Of a stretch of DNA of 64,000 nucleotides, positions 22,060-31,551 are shown in pieces (positions within the stretch are counted from its first letter, which is position 1; each line of letters starts with the position of its first letter). The notes beneath the pieces are model-generated. The model did no database searches. It saw only the letters and a list, made by a program, of their open reading frames with translations, and had not been told where the DNA came from. This stretch comes from HNR sp040400085. GTDB taxonomy: Bacteria > Actinomycetota > Actinomycetes > Actinomycetales > Microbacteriaceae. The position numbers and the translations under genes are program-made. The stretch spans positions 1 through 64,000 of the forward strand of contig JBBAQX010000006.1 of NCBI GenBank assembly GCA_040400085.1, given 5' to 3'.

Positions 22060-23346
22060 ATGAAAGCCAAAAGAATTGTTATGGGAACGGCTGCCCTGGT
22101 TATCGGGGCGCTCACGCTCAGTGCCTGTGGAACCGCGAACGACACTCAAAGCGATGGAAAAGTCAATCTCACGCTCTGGCAGAATTCAACAACGGGTCCC
22201 GGCCAGGGGTTTTGGAAACAGACGGCCGCCGACTTCGAATCCGCTAACCCGAATGTCACAATCACGGTTCAGGCTATCCAGAACGAGGACCTCGACGGAA
22301 AGCTGCAAACCGCGTTGAACTCGGGTGATGGTCCTGATATTTTCCTGCAGCGCGGAGGCGGAAAAATGGCCGCGATGGTGAAAGCCGGCCAGCTGATGGA
22401 TCTGACCGATAAATTGTCGGATGATGCAAAGTCAGAAATACCGGAGGGATCGTTCTCGGCAAATAGCTACGAAGACAAGGTCTGGGCGATGCCCGTCGCA
22501 GTGCTTCCCGGCGGTTTCTTTTATAGCGAAGATCTTTTTACCCAAGCGGGAATAGAACAGGCACCGACAACCATCTCGGACTTGGAATCCGCCGCGGCCA
22601 AGCTTAAGAAGACAGGTGTTGCGCCGATTGCCCTCGGGGCGAAGGATGCTTGGCCAGCGGCTCATTGGTACTATTTCTTCGCACTTCGCGAGTGCAGCCC
22701 CGAAGTTCTCCAGCAGGCTGCGGACGATAAAATGTTTACCGACCAGTGCTGGCTGAAAGCCGCGGATGACCTGAAGAATTTCGCTGAGACACAGCCGTTC
22801 AACGATGGCTTCCTCACGACATCTGCTCAGCAGGGTGCAGGCAGTTCCGCCGGTCTGGTGGCAAACCACCAAGCTGCCATGGAGCTCATGGGCGCCTGGA
22901 ATCCCGGAGTTATAGCGTCGCTCACCCCGGATGAGAAGCCGCTCGCTGATCTCTCGTGGTTTCCGTTCCCCGAGATTCCAGGTGGTAAGGGCAAACCCGG
23001 CTCGATACTTGGCGGTATTGACGGCTATTCGTGCTCGGCAAAGGCTCCGAAGGAATGCGCTGACTTCCTGAACTATCTTGCCACGGCACAGGTGCAAACT
23101 AGCTACTACAAGGCTTTCAACGCGCCGCCGGTAAATACCGTATCCCAACAGGACGTGACGGAGTCTTATCTCCAAGACATTCTCAAGGTGTATAACGCAG
23201 CGCCATATGTGTCGCAGTGGCTTGACACCGTCTACGGCCTCAACGTAGGTAACGCCCTGAACGTTGGCGTGGTTGACCTCCTGGCGGGAAAGAGCACGTC
23301 TGAGCAATTTGTGCAGACGGTTAACGACGCGGCGAAGAAAGTCTAG
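22060..23346 (+). CDS. ABC importer sugar-binding lipoprotein (arabino-oligosaccharides)
   Basis: A 428-aa extracellular solute-binding protein of the family-1 (CUT1) type. ATG 22060 opens a signal peptide with lipobox LTLSAC, so Cys is lipidated and the protein sits outside the membrane. NLTLWQNSTTGPGQGFWKQT and FESANPNVTITVQAIQNEDL are characteristic of the fold. Its two permeases follow. The glycosidases downstream point to arabinan-derived oligosaccharides or arabinosides as cargo; this is inferred from context. A longer upstream frame has no RBS and would bury the signal peptide. Confidence 0.92.
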   Translation: MKAKRIVMGTAALVIGALTLSACGTANDTQSDGKVNLTLWQNSTTGPGQGFWKQTAADFESANPNVTITVQAIQNEDLDGKLQTALNSGDGPDIFLQRGGGKMAAMVKAGQLMDLTDKLSDDAKSEIPEGSFSANSYEDKVWAMPVAVLPGGFFYSEDLFTQAGIEQAPTTISDLESAAAKLKKTGVAPIALGAKDAWPAAHWYYFFALRECSPEVLQQAADDKMFTDQCWLKAADDLKNFAETQPFNDGFLTTSAQQGAGSSAGLVANHQAAMELMGAWNPGVIASLTPDEKPLADLSWFPFPEIPGGKGKPGSILGGIDGYSCSAKAPKECADFLNYLATAQVQTSYYKAFNAPPVNTVSQQDVTESYLQDILKVYNAAPYVSQWLDTVYGLNVGNALNVGVVDLLAGKSTSEQFVQTVNDAAKKV

Positions 23347-23377
23347 GCCCTCCATGGTCAATACAGGAGAAGATGTT

Positions 23378-24376
23378 TTGACGATTGAGCCGAGTCCGAG
23401 TCCGAGTCCGAGTTCGGTGGCGGAAGAGCGACGCCGAGGCGAGAGCCCTCCGCGCCGCAGGTCCTCCGGGCTCGGCTGGGCAGGGAGACTCGAGGTTACC
23501 CTTCTCATGGGGCCAGCCGTTCTGGTGTTCTTGGCCTTTGTGATCTTCCCAGTTGTGATGGCGGCGTATTACGGTTTCTTCAGCTGGCAAGGATACGGAG
23601 CCCCCACCGATTTCGTCGGCTTCAAAAATTACCTCACCATCATCCAAGATCCCGCATTCCATGAGGCGCTCTCCCATAATGGTTTCATCGTGATTGCCTC
23701 GCTTGTGTTGCAGGGTCCTGCTGCGATCTTATTGGCGTTGCTCCTGAACCGAAGAATGCGTGGGCAGTCTCTCATCCGGGTCCTGATTTTTATTCCCTAT
23801 GTCATCTCAGAGGTCGTAGTGGGAACGGGTTGGAGCCTCATGCTCCAATCCAACGGCGCGCTCAATAGCCTCCTGAAAAGCATCGGCATGGAGTGGTTTG
23901 CGAAGGATTGGCTGTCCGATCCCGCAATCGCGATCTGGACGCTGATGCTCATCATCACGTGGAAGTACATCGGCTTCGCCGTCATCCTTTTCCTCGCCGG
24001 GTTGCAGGGGATCCCGGAAGAACTCTACGAGGCAGCAGCTCTTGACGGGGCCTCATATTGGCAGATCCAACGCAGGATTACGTTCCCACTGCTGGGACCG
24101 ACCCTGCGCATCTGGGCCTTTCTGTCGATCATTGGGGCGCTGCAGCTCTTTGACCTGGTGTACATCATTTGGGGGCAATATGTTTCCTCGACGGCGGGAA
24201 CCTCGACTATGGCCACCTACATGGTGACAAACGGTCGTAACGCCGGTAACTACGGCTATGGAAATGCCGTAGCCGTAGTCATCTTTTTCATTTCGCTCGC
24301 GGTCGCACTCATTTACCAGCGTTTTGTGCTGAGGAGAGACACCGAGGGTGCCCTCACAGAAAGGAAACGCCGATGA
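23378..24376 (+). CDS. ABC sugar permease, MalF/UgpA type
   Basis: A 332-aa inner-membrane subunit of the CUT1 importer. TTG 23378 has AGGAG (23364-23368) at proper distance; ATG 23354 is in frame but has no good RBS. The N-terminus is Ser/Pro/Arg-rich with four CCGAGT-type repeats (SPSPSPS). Six membrane segments follow, with the conserved EAA loop EELYEAAALDGASYWQIQRR-like segment near residue 215 that contacts the ATPase. The stop overlaps the next permease (ATGA). Confidence 0.9.
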   Translation: MTIEPSPSPSPSSVAEERRRGESPPRRRSSGLGWAGRLEVTLLMGPAVLVFLAFVIFPVVMAAYYGFFSWQGYGAPTDFVGFKNYLTIIQDPAFHEALSHNGFIVIASLVLQGPAAILLALLLNRRMRGQSLIRVLIFIPYVISEVVVGTGWSLMLQSNGALNSLLKSIGMEWFAKDWLSDPAIAIWTLMLIITWKYIGFAVILFLAGLQGIPEELYEAAALDGASYWQIQRRITFPLLGPTLRIWAFLSIIGALQLFDLVYIIWGQYVSSTAGTSTMATYMVTNGRNAGNYGYGNAVAVVIFFISLAVALIYQRFVLRRDTEGALTERKRR

Positions 24377-25239
24377 CATCACTTACCAGGAGTCGCATCA
24401 CACGTCGGGATGGCGCAAAAAGCCTCGGTTGGGGGTCACCCGCGACCTACTTCGTAGCGTTTATCGTCATAGCCCTGATGCTTGCACCTATTGCATATAT
24501 CATCCTGGGGGGCTTTCGCACCAACGCCCAAATCACTGCCGATCCAGCGGGGTTGCCTAACCCCTGGAACATCTCAAACTACATTGCAGTGTTCACCGGG
24601 AGCACCTTCTGGACGGAGGTGCTTAACTCGACCATCGCGGCGCTGGGAACTACCCTCGGTGTGATTGTGCTCGGGCTTATGGCGAGCTATGTCCTTGCGC
24701 ACTATCGGTTTAGGGGCAGGGGCGTTTTTTATTCGCTCTTCGCGGCGGGATTGATGTTCCCGATGACGGTGGCTATCACGCCCCTCTATATAGTGGTGCG
24801 GAACCTTGGGCTCATGAATTCCCTTGGCGGTATTATCCTCCCGCAGATCGCATTTGGTTTACCTACGACGATTATTATCTTGGTACCGTTTCTGCGCGCG
24901 ATTCCGGACGAAATCAAGGAGGCATCCTTCATTGATGGGTGCAGCAGAATCGGGTTTTTCGTAAGAATGGTGCTGCCGCTTTCTCTGCCAGGGGTGATCA
25001 CGACCGGAATCCTAGCCTTCATAGCGAGCTGGAATAGCTACCTGCTTCCCCTCTTTATCTTGAATGACGAATCGTCGTTTACGCTCCCTCTTGGGGTGCA
25101 GACCTTCTCGTCCCAATATTCGGTCGACACCGCAAAGGTGCTCGCGTTTACGTCGCTCTCGATGATTCCTGCCCTGATCTTCTTCAGCCTTTTCGAACGA
25201 AGAATAGTCGGCGGGCTTACGGGGGCGGTCAAGGGATGA
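24373..25239 (+). CDS. ABC sugar permease, MalG/UgpE type
   Basis: A 288-aa second permease with six membrane segments. The EAA loop reads IPDEIKEASFIDGCSRIGFF. It starts in an ATGA overlap with the first permease and ends in an ATGA overlap with the GH3 gene, so the importer and glycosidases are made together. No ATPase gene is present in the locus, so a shared MsmK/MalK-like ATPase encoded elsewhere must energise transport, as is common for CUT1 importers. Confidence 0.92.
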   Translation: MTSLTRSRITRRDGAKSLGWGSPATYFVAFIVIALMLAPIAYIILGGFRTNAQITADPAGLPNPWNISNYIAVFTGSTFWTEVLNSTIAALGTTLGVIVLGLMASYVLAHYRFRGRGVFYSLFAAGLMFPMTVAITPLYIVVRNLGLMNSLGGIILPQIAFGLPTTIIILVPFLRAIPDEIKEASFIDGCSRIGFFVRMVLPLSLPGVITTGILAFIASWNSYLLPLFILNDESSFTLPLGVQTFSSQYSVDTAKVLAFTSLSMIPALIFFSLFERRIVGGLTGAVKG

Positions 25240-27557
25240 GCGTTCGCAATATGCCGATTCCATCGGAACGGGTACGCGCGCTTCACGCGATGATGACGCT
25301 GGAAGAAAAACTTGCCCAAATTGTCGGCTTCTGGGTTGATAAGGGCGACGAGATGGTCGCGCCCATGTCGGGAGAGCTGGGAAACGCTGAGAGCTATGAC
25401 GAGGCGGTGCGGCACGGTATCGGCCACCTTACCCGGGTGTACGGCACTCGGCCCGTCGATCCGATCGCCCGTGCGCAGTGGTTATGGGCTGAACAGCGGC
25501 GCCTGAAAACCGAAACACGCTTGGGGATACCTGCGCTGGTACACGAGGAATGCCTCACCGGTCTCGCCGCATGGCAAGCAGCAATCTTTCCGACTCCGCT
25601 TGCCTGGGGCGCTTCCTTTGACGATCGGCTGGTTCATGAGATGGCGCTCCTCATTGGCGGCTCGATGCGTGAGCTGGGAATCCATCAGGGACTGGCACCT
25701 GTGCTTGACGTGATCCGTGACCCGCGTTGGGGGCGGGTTGACGAGTGTATCTCGGAGGACCCCTACCTGGTTGCGACAATCGGAACCGCATACGTGCGGG
25801 GGCTTCAAGAGGCTGGTGTTCATGCAACGCTGAAACACTTCGTTGGGTATTCGGCGTCGCAGGCGGGTCGTAACCATGCCCCCGCGCATCTTGGTGAGCG
25901 TGAGGTGAGGGATGTTCTCCTCCTCCCCTTCGAGATGGCGGTGAGGGACGGTGGTGCGCGTTCTGTCATGAACTCGTACGCTGAGATTGACGGTGTGCCT
26001 CTTGCTGCCCATCCGGGGTATCTTACGGATATTTTGCGGGATGAGTGGGGTTTTGAAGGTGTTGTCGTTGCCGATTATTTCGCGGTGTCCTTTTTACACT
26101 CGATGCACGGCATAGCCGCTGACTCCGGTGAGGCAGCACGATTAGCGCTCACAGCCGGAATCGATATCGAGCTTCCGACGGGAGATGCCTTCCTTAAACC
26201 GCTTGCCGAGAAGATCAAGGCTGGAGACTGTAACGAGGAACTTGTGGATCAGTCTGTGCTTAGGCTGCTCGCTCAGAAGGAGGAACTGGGCCTCCTTGAT
26301 GAATCATTTGACGTCCCACCCGAAATGGTGGCTCTCGATTCCGGAAAACACAGGCTGCTCGCCAGGACCCTCGCCGAGGAGTCCATCATCTTACTCACAA
26401 ATAATGGAGTGCTCCCGATTGGCGCAGATAGTGGCGGGATACCCTCCCTACCTGTCCCTCGCCGGATCGCAGTCATCGGGCCGAACGCTGATTCGTCGGA
26501 AGCCCTTCTCGGGTGTTACTCGTTTGTGAATCACGTCCTAGCCCATCATCCGGGGGTGGAAGCCGGAGTTGAACTTCCGACCGTTCTTGAGGCATTGCGC
26601 GCAGAGTTTCCTGGGGCGACTGTGACTCACGAACCTGGCTGTCAGGTAGAAGGCGAAGACGCATCCGGAATTGATTCGGCTGTCGCAGCGGCTCGCGGTG
26701 CCGACCTTGCCGTTGTGGTGGTTGGCGATCGGGCAGGGTTATTTGGTCGTGGAACGGTTGGTGAGGGAAATGATGCGCAGAGCCTTGGGCTTCCCGGGCT
26801 TCAGCGCGAGCTCGTCGAGTCTGTTACGCGGACAGGAACTCCCACTGTGCTCATCGTATTATCGGGGAGGCCCTATGCGCTCGGTTGGGCAGCAGATGGT
26901 CCGCATTCACCTGATGCCCTGATCCAGTCCTTTTTTCCCGGCGAAGAGGGCGGTAACGCAATCGCCGCTGTGCTCTCCGGAAGGGTGGCACCATCCGGCC
27001 GTCTTCCCGTCTCGATGCCCCGCGCTGGTGGTGCCCAGCCATATTCCTATCTGCATCCGCGTCTTGGAGGGCCAAGCGAAATTACCAGTGCGGATAGCAC
27101 TCCCGTTTTTCCGTTCGGACACGGGCTAACCTACACCTCGTTTGAGCGCTCCGGGCTGACGAACCCCGCAGTGGCATCAACAAATGGGTGCTTCCGGGTG
27201 AGTGTCCGGGTTCGTAACAGTGGCGACCGCGCGGGAACGGACATCGTGCAATTGTATGCTCACGACGTCTATGCAAGCGTTACTCGACCCGTCGCGCAAC
27301 TTCTCGGCTACGCCCGGATCGAGCTGGAAGCGGGTGCTCAATCACTTGTTCACTTTGATGTTCCAACGGCAAGGGTTGCTTTCAGCGACTACAACGGAGT
27401 GCGCATCGTTGAGCCAGGTCTGATCCAGCTCTGGGTCGGTTCCTCCTGCAACAGCAGAGAAACGGAATCGACGATTCTGCTCACCGGCTCCAACCACGTT
27501 GTTACAGGGACAGATCTGCGCATTGTTGGGGTTGAGGAGGACGCGCCTGCAAGATAA
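25236..27557 (+). CDS. GH3 glycoside hydrolase (beta-xylosidase / arabinosidase type)
   Basis: A 773-aa glycosidase without signal peptide, so it acts in the cytoplasm on imported oligosaccharides. The GH3 N-domain (1-~330) carries the nucleophile Asp in VVVADYFAVSFLH, and the KHFVGYSASQAGRNHAP segment binds substrate. The GH3 C-domain (~370-620) has PFGHGLTYTSFE near its end, and a fibronectin-III-like domain (~650-760) closes with FSDYNGVRIVEPG. The VVADYFAV context is typical of GH3 beta-xylosidase/alpha-arabinosidase/glucosidase members seen in such loci; the exact sugar cannot be read. Confidence 0.9.
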   Translation: MSVRNMPIPSERVRALHAMMTLEEKLAQIVGFWVDKGDEMVAPMSGELGNAESYDEAVRHGIGHLTRVYGTRPVDPIARAQWLWAEQRRLKTETRLGIPALVHEECLTGLAAWQAAIFPTPLAWGASFDDRLVHEMALLIGGSMRELGIHQGLAPVLDVIRDPRWGRVDECISEDPYLVATIGTAYVRGLQEAGVHATLKHFVGYSASQAGRNHAPAHLGEREVRDVLLLPFEMAVRDGGARSVMNSYAEIDGVPLAAHPGYLTDILRDEWGFEGVVVADYFAVSFLHSMHGIAADSGEAARLALTAGIDIELPTGDAFLKPLAEKIKAGDCNEELVDQSVLRLLAQKEELGLLDESFDVPPEMVALDSGKHRLLARTLAEESIILLTNNGVLPIGADSGGIPSLPVPRRIAVIGPNADSSEALLGCYSFVNHVLAHHPGVEAGVELPTVLEALRAEFPGATVTHEPGCQVEGEDASGIDSAVAAARGADLAVVVVGDRAGLFGRGTVGEGNDAQSLGLPGLQRELVESVTRTGTPTVLIVLSGRPYALGWAADGPHSPDALIQSFFPGEEGGNAIAAVLSGRVAPSGRLPVSMPRAGGAQPYSYLHPRLGGPSEITSADSTPVFPFGHGLTYTSFERSGLTNPAVASTNGCFRVSVRVRNSGDRAGTDIVQLYAHDVYASVTRPVAQLLGYARIELEAGAQSLVHFDVPTARVAFSDYNGVRIVEPGLIQLWVGSSCNSRETESTILLTGSNHVVTGTDLRIVGVEEDAPAR

Positions 27558-27621
27558 CCCCATCGCCCTACCGTCCCACTTCTTTCTCCGAACGACTAGA
27601 AAATAACAAGAAAACACACTC

Positions 27622-29148
27622 ATGCTCAGTGCCTCAATAACATTTCGCCGCGATACCGTCGTGGCTCCTGTAAATCGCCGATTGTTTGGCTCTTTCGTCG
27701 AACACCTCGGGCGTTGCGTCTATGACGGGATCTATGAACCAGGTCACCCCAGCGCAGACGCGAATGGTTTTCGCGGAGACGTAATCGATCTCGTGCGTGA
27801 GCTAGGGTCGACTACGATCCGCTACCCCGGTGGTAACTTTGTTTCCGGATACAAGTGGGAGGATGGCATCGGTCCACGAGATCAACGCCCGGTTCGGCGA
27901 GACTTGGCTTGGCATTCGCTCGAATCTAATCAGGTTGGGATAGATGAATTCGCCCGCTGGTGCCAGGCTGCGGGGGCAGAACTCATGATGGCGGTAAACC
28001 TCGGAACGCGCGGGATCAGTGAGGCTCTTGATCTTCTCGAATATGTGAATCACCCGTCGGGAACCACCCTGAGCGATTTGAGGATATCGAACGGCTCGCC
28101 GGAGCCATACGACATTCGGATGTGGTGCCTCGGAAACGAGATGGACGGCTCCTGGCAGCTCGGTCACCTGACCGCCGAGGATTACGGCAAGCTCGCTGCC
28201 CGCACCGCGGCCGCGATGAAGATGGCCGATCCACATCTTGAACTCGTGGTCTGCGGTTCGTCAGGCTCGCAAATGCCCACGTTCGGAGAGTGGGAGCGTG
28301 TCGTCCTTGAACACAGCTACGACCAGGTTGATTACATCAGCTGCCATGCGTACTACCAGGAACGAAATGGTGACCTCGGTTCGTATCTCGCGTCCTCCCG
28401 TGACATGCAGTATTTCATCGATACCGTGGTCGCTACTGCTGATCACGTGAAAAACAAGCTGAGGGCCACCAAAACAATTCAACTGTCTTTCGACGAGTGG
28501 AATATCTGGTATTTGGACGAGCATCAGGCCACGAAAAGCGGTGGAGAGCCATGGCAATTTGCCCCTCGTCAATTGGAAGACGTCTACTCGGTAGTGGATG
28601 CGGTTGTGCTGGCTAGCCTCCTCATTACGCTCCTGCGAAATAGCGATAGGGTCACATCGGCCAGCCTGGCTCAGCTCGTGAACGTGATTGCGCCAATCAT
28701 GACCGAGCCGGGAGGGGATGCCTGGAGGCAGACAACCTTTTTCCCGTTCTCCGTGACGAGCAGGCTGGCACGGGGGGAGGTCATCCGTCCAGTGATTTCA
28801 TGCCCCAGCTACTCGACAGCTCTGTATGGTGAAACCCCGATCATGGATGCGATAGCCACTTTCGATTCTGAGGAAGGCGACGCCGCGGTTTTCTTGGTCA
28901 ACAGAAGCCAGAGCGAATCGCTGACTGTCAATATTGCCGTCCAGGAGCTTGGCGTCTCTCGGGTTTTAGAAGTGCTCAGCATTCATGACAAGGACGTATA
29001 TGCAAAAAATACCCGTCTCGATCAGGATAGAGTAGGGCTCAAACCTAACGGTTCTGCTGTCCTCAACGACGGGACGCTTACCGTTACTTTGCCGCCGGTG
29101 TCATGGACAGCGATATCCCTGGGAGGTATATCCGATAATGAAAGCTGA
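27622..29148 (+). CDS. GH51 alpha-L-arabinofuranosidase
   Basis: A 508-aa enzyme that removes terminal alpha-L-arabinofuranosyl residues from arabino-oligosaccharides and arabinoxylan pieces. The start gives the family N-terminus (RRLFGSFVEHLGRCVYDGIY). The acid/base Glu is in WCLGNEMDGSWQLGH and the nucleophile Glu in LSFDEWNIWY, both in the (beta/alpha)8 barrel; a C-terminal beta domain follows from about 370. No signal peptide, so intracellular. Length is standard. It lies 64 bases after the GH3 gene with a poor RBS and overlaps araB by 11 bases. Confidence 0.95.
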   Translation: MLSASITFRRDTVVAPVNRRLFGSFVEHLGRCVYDGIYEPGHPSADANGFRGDVIDLVRELGSTTIRYPGGNFVSGYKWEDGIGPRDQRPVRRDLAWHSLESNQVGIDEFARWCQAAGAELMMAVNLGTRGISEALDLLEYVNHPSGTTLSDLRISNGSPEPYDIRMWCLGNEMDGSWQLGHLTAEDYGKLAARTAAAMKMADPHLELVVCGSSGSQMPTFGEWERVVLEHSYDQVDYISCHAYYQERNGDLGSYLASSRDMQYFIDTVVATADHVKNKLRATKTIQLSFDEWNIWYLDEHQATKSGGEPWQFAPRQLEDVYSVVDAVVLASLLITLLRNSDRVTSASLAQLVNVIAPIMTEPGGDAWRQTTFFPFSVTSRLARGEVIRPVISCPSYSTALYGETPIMDAIATFDSEEGDAAVFLVNRSQSESLTVNIAVQELGVSRVLEVLSIHDKDVYAKNTRLDQDRVGLKPNGSAVLNDGTLTVTLPPVSWTAISLGGISDNES

Positions 29149-30838
29149 TAGTGGCTATGTTGTTGGGGTCGACTTCGGTACGCTTTCCGGCCGTGCGGTA
29201 GTCGTTCGGACCTCGGATGGCGCAATCGTTGGCGTGGGAACCCATCCTTATCCTCACGCTGTACTGGATCGGGAACTGCCCATCAGCGGACAGTTGCTTC
29301 CGCCGGAATGGGCCCTTCAGGTGGCATCCGACTATATCGAGGTGCTGACGGTCGCCGTTCCCGCAGCGCTCGCCGTTGCCGGTATCGACCCTGGCGAGGT
29401 CCGAGGGATCGCCACGGATTTCACGGCCTGTACTATGCTGCCCGTCACTGCTGACGGTACCCCGCTGAGCGAGGTAGGGGGGTTCGCCGACCGGCCTCAT
29501 GCCTATGTTAAATTGTGGAGGCATCACGCGGCCCAGCCGCAGGCGGACAGGATCAATCTCCTTGCTAGGCAGCGCGGCGAAGGGTGGCTCCGTCGATATG
29601 GCGGGCTGATTTCCAGCGAGTGGGAATTGGCGAAGGGGCTGCAACTGCTGGAAGAGGACCCAGTTGTCTACAACGCAATGGAACACTGGGTCGAGGCTGC
29701 CGATTGGATCGTCTGGCGTCTGAGCGGGCGCTATATCCGAAACGCATGCAGCGCCGGATATAAGGGAAACTTGCAGGACGGAGAATATCCGAGTCCAGAT
29801 TTCCTGGGAGCTCTGAACCCTGAATTTGCTGACTTCGCGGAGAATAAGGTCGCTCAGGAGATAGGCCAGCTGGGGGCGCGAGCGGGGACCTTGACAGCAG
29901 AGGCAGCAGGGTGGACTGGACTGCCTGAGGGCATCGCCGTTGCGGTGGGAAACGTGGATGCTCACGTTACCGCGCCGGCAACTCGGGCAGTGGATCCTGG
30001 TCAACTCGTCGCTATTATGGGAACTTCTACCTGTCACGTGCTCAACGCTTCCCACCTGGCAGAGGTTCCTGGTATGTGTGGTGTCGTTGTTGACGGCATT
30101 ATTTCCGGCCTGGTTGGTTACGAAGCTGGTCAATCAGGAGTTGGCGATATCTTTGCCTGGTACGTGGAGAACCACGTGCCGGAGCGATACTTTAGCGCGG
30201 CGGAACGGGCCGGAATCTCGATTCATCAGTATCTTACGAACCTGAGCGAGTCCAAGGCCGTGGGGTCTCACGGATTAGTCGCGCTCGATTGGCATTCTGG
30301 TAATCGTTCGGTGCTTGTTGATCATGCTCTGTCGGGTATGATCCTTGGAAGTACTCTGACGACCCCACCAGAGGACGGGTATCGGGCGTTGCTTGAGGCT
30401 ACAGCGTTTGGCACCCGCATGATTGTGGAGACGTTCGTGAGTAGCGGCGTTCCTGTCACCGAATTTATTGCGGCGGGAGGTCTTATCAAGAATGCTCCGC
30501 TTATGCAGATCTATAGTGACGTACTCAATATGCCTATCTCGGTCAGCACCACCGAGCACGGTCCTGCCCTTGGGTCGGCAATTCATGCTGCGGTTGCCGC
30601 CGGAATCTATCCCGATGTCCGCAGCGCTGCATTGTCGATGGGAAGCGTTTCCCCCGCTGCATACACGCCTCGATCCGAGGCGACTCGAATCTATGATCTG
30701 CTCTATGCGGAGTATCGGACGCTTCACGATTACTTTGGCCGCGGAGGCAACGACGTTATGCATCGTCTTAAGCTTCTTCGCGCCGGTGAGGGGCAAAGCC
30801 TCGATCTGATATCCGACCCGCAGGGGAAAGGCGCGTAA
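29138..30838 (+). CDS. araB: Ribulokinase
   Basis: A 566-aa FGGY-family kinase converting L-ribulose to L-ribulose 5-phosphate with ATP. The N-terminal ATPase motif YVVGVDFGTLSGRAVVV, ATDFTACTMLPV, and the AAGGLIKNAPLMQIYSDVLN and GPALGSAIHAAVAAGIY segments are those of AraB. Length is as expected. It is the third enzyme-step gene in the locus, coupled to GH51 before and to araD after it (TAATG). Confidence 0.96.
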   Translation: MKADSGYVVGVDFGTLSGRAVVVRTSDGAIVGVGTHPYPHAVLDRELPISGQLLPPEWALQVASDYIEVLTVAVPAALAVAGIDPGEVRGIATDFTACTMLPVTADGTPLSEVGGFADRPHAYVKLWRHHAAQPQADRINLLARQRGEGWLRRYGGLISSEWELAKGLQLLEEDPVVYNAMEHWVEAADWIVWRLSGRYIRNACSAGYKGNLQDGEYPSPDFLGALNPEFADFAENKVAQEIGQLGARAGTLTAEAAGWTGLPEGIAVAVGNVDAHVTAPATRAVDPGQLVAIMGTSTCHVLNASHLAEVPGMCGVVVDGIISGLVGYEAGQSGVGDIFAWYVENHVPERYFSAAERAGISIHQYLTNLSESKAVGSHGLVALDWHSGNRSVLVDHALSGMILGSTLTTPPEDGYRALLEATAFGTRMIVETFVSSGVPVTEFIAAGGLIKNAPLMQIYSDVLNMPISVSTTEHGPALGSAIHAAVAAGIYPDVRSAALSMGSVSPAAYTPRSEATRIYDLLYAEYRTLHDYFGRGGNDVMHRLKLLRAGEGQSLDLISDPQGKGA

Positions 30839-31551
30839 TGGGCAGGAACATCATGGCGCCGGAGAGCGCGGCTGTTCGGCGAGTGAGGGAAGAAGTAGCC
30901 GCCCTACACGGTGAGTTAACCCGTAACCGCCTCGTGGTGTGGACCGGCGGTAACGTCTCGGGACGAATTCCCGGTAGTGATCTTTTCCTGATTAAGCCGA
31001 GCGGGGTCGACTACGAACGGCTGAGGCCTGAGAACTTGATCCTGTGCACTAGTGATGGGGCGGTTGTTCCCGACTCGATCGGGTGCGAGGGGTCTCCCTC
31101 CAGCGATACTGCCGCCCACGCATATGTCTATCGGGAATTGCCTGCGACCGGTGGAATCGTACACACCCATTCCACCTACGCAACGTCCTGGGCTGCGCGT
31201 GCCGAACCCATACCGTGCGTGCTCACGGCAATGGCAGATGAATTTGGGGGAGAGATCCCCGTTGGCCCGTTTGCCATGATCGGCGACGACTCCATCGGGC
31301 GGGGGATCGTTGCTACGCTTGCCGGGCATCGCTCGCCTGCCGTACTCATGCGCAATCACGGGCTTTTCTCTGTCGGTGTGGATGCCCGTGCGGCAGTCAA
31401 GGCCGCGGTTATGGCCGAGGACGTTGCAAGAACCGTCCATATTGCACGGCTGGGTGGGGACCTCATGCCGATCCCGGATGAGGCAATCGACCGGCTCTAT
31501 CACCGATATCAGAACACATATGGGCAACGCCTAGAAGGAATCGGGAACTAA
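30838..31551 (+). CDS. araD: L-ribulose-5-phosphate 4-epimerase
   Basis: A 237-aa class-II aldolase-family enzyme making D-xylulose 5-phosphate, the entry to the pentose phosphate pathway. Family features: TGGNVSGRIP, IKPSGVDYERL, the zinc-binding HTHSTYATSWAAR, and VLMRNHGLFSVG. ATG 30838 shares a base with the araB stop; a second ATG at 30853 is also possible. It fits the usual length of 225-235 aa. Confidence 0.95.
   Translation: MGRNIMAPESAAVRRVREEVAALHGELTRNRLVVWTGGNVSGRIPGSDLFLIKPSGVDYERLRPENLILCTSDGAVVPDSIGCEGSPSSDTAAHAYVYRELPATGGIVHTHSTYATSWAARAEPIPCVLTAMADEFGGEIPVGPFAMIGDDSIGRGIVATLAGHRSPAVLMRNHGLFSVGVDARAAVKAAVMAEDVARTVHIARLGGDLMPIPDEAIDRLYHRYQNTYGQRLEGIGN

Noticed and set aside
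22432..23508. 358-aa frame antisense to the sugar-binding lipoprotein gene
   Set aside because: No RBS, and it covers a certain gene and the start of the next.
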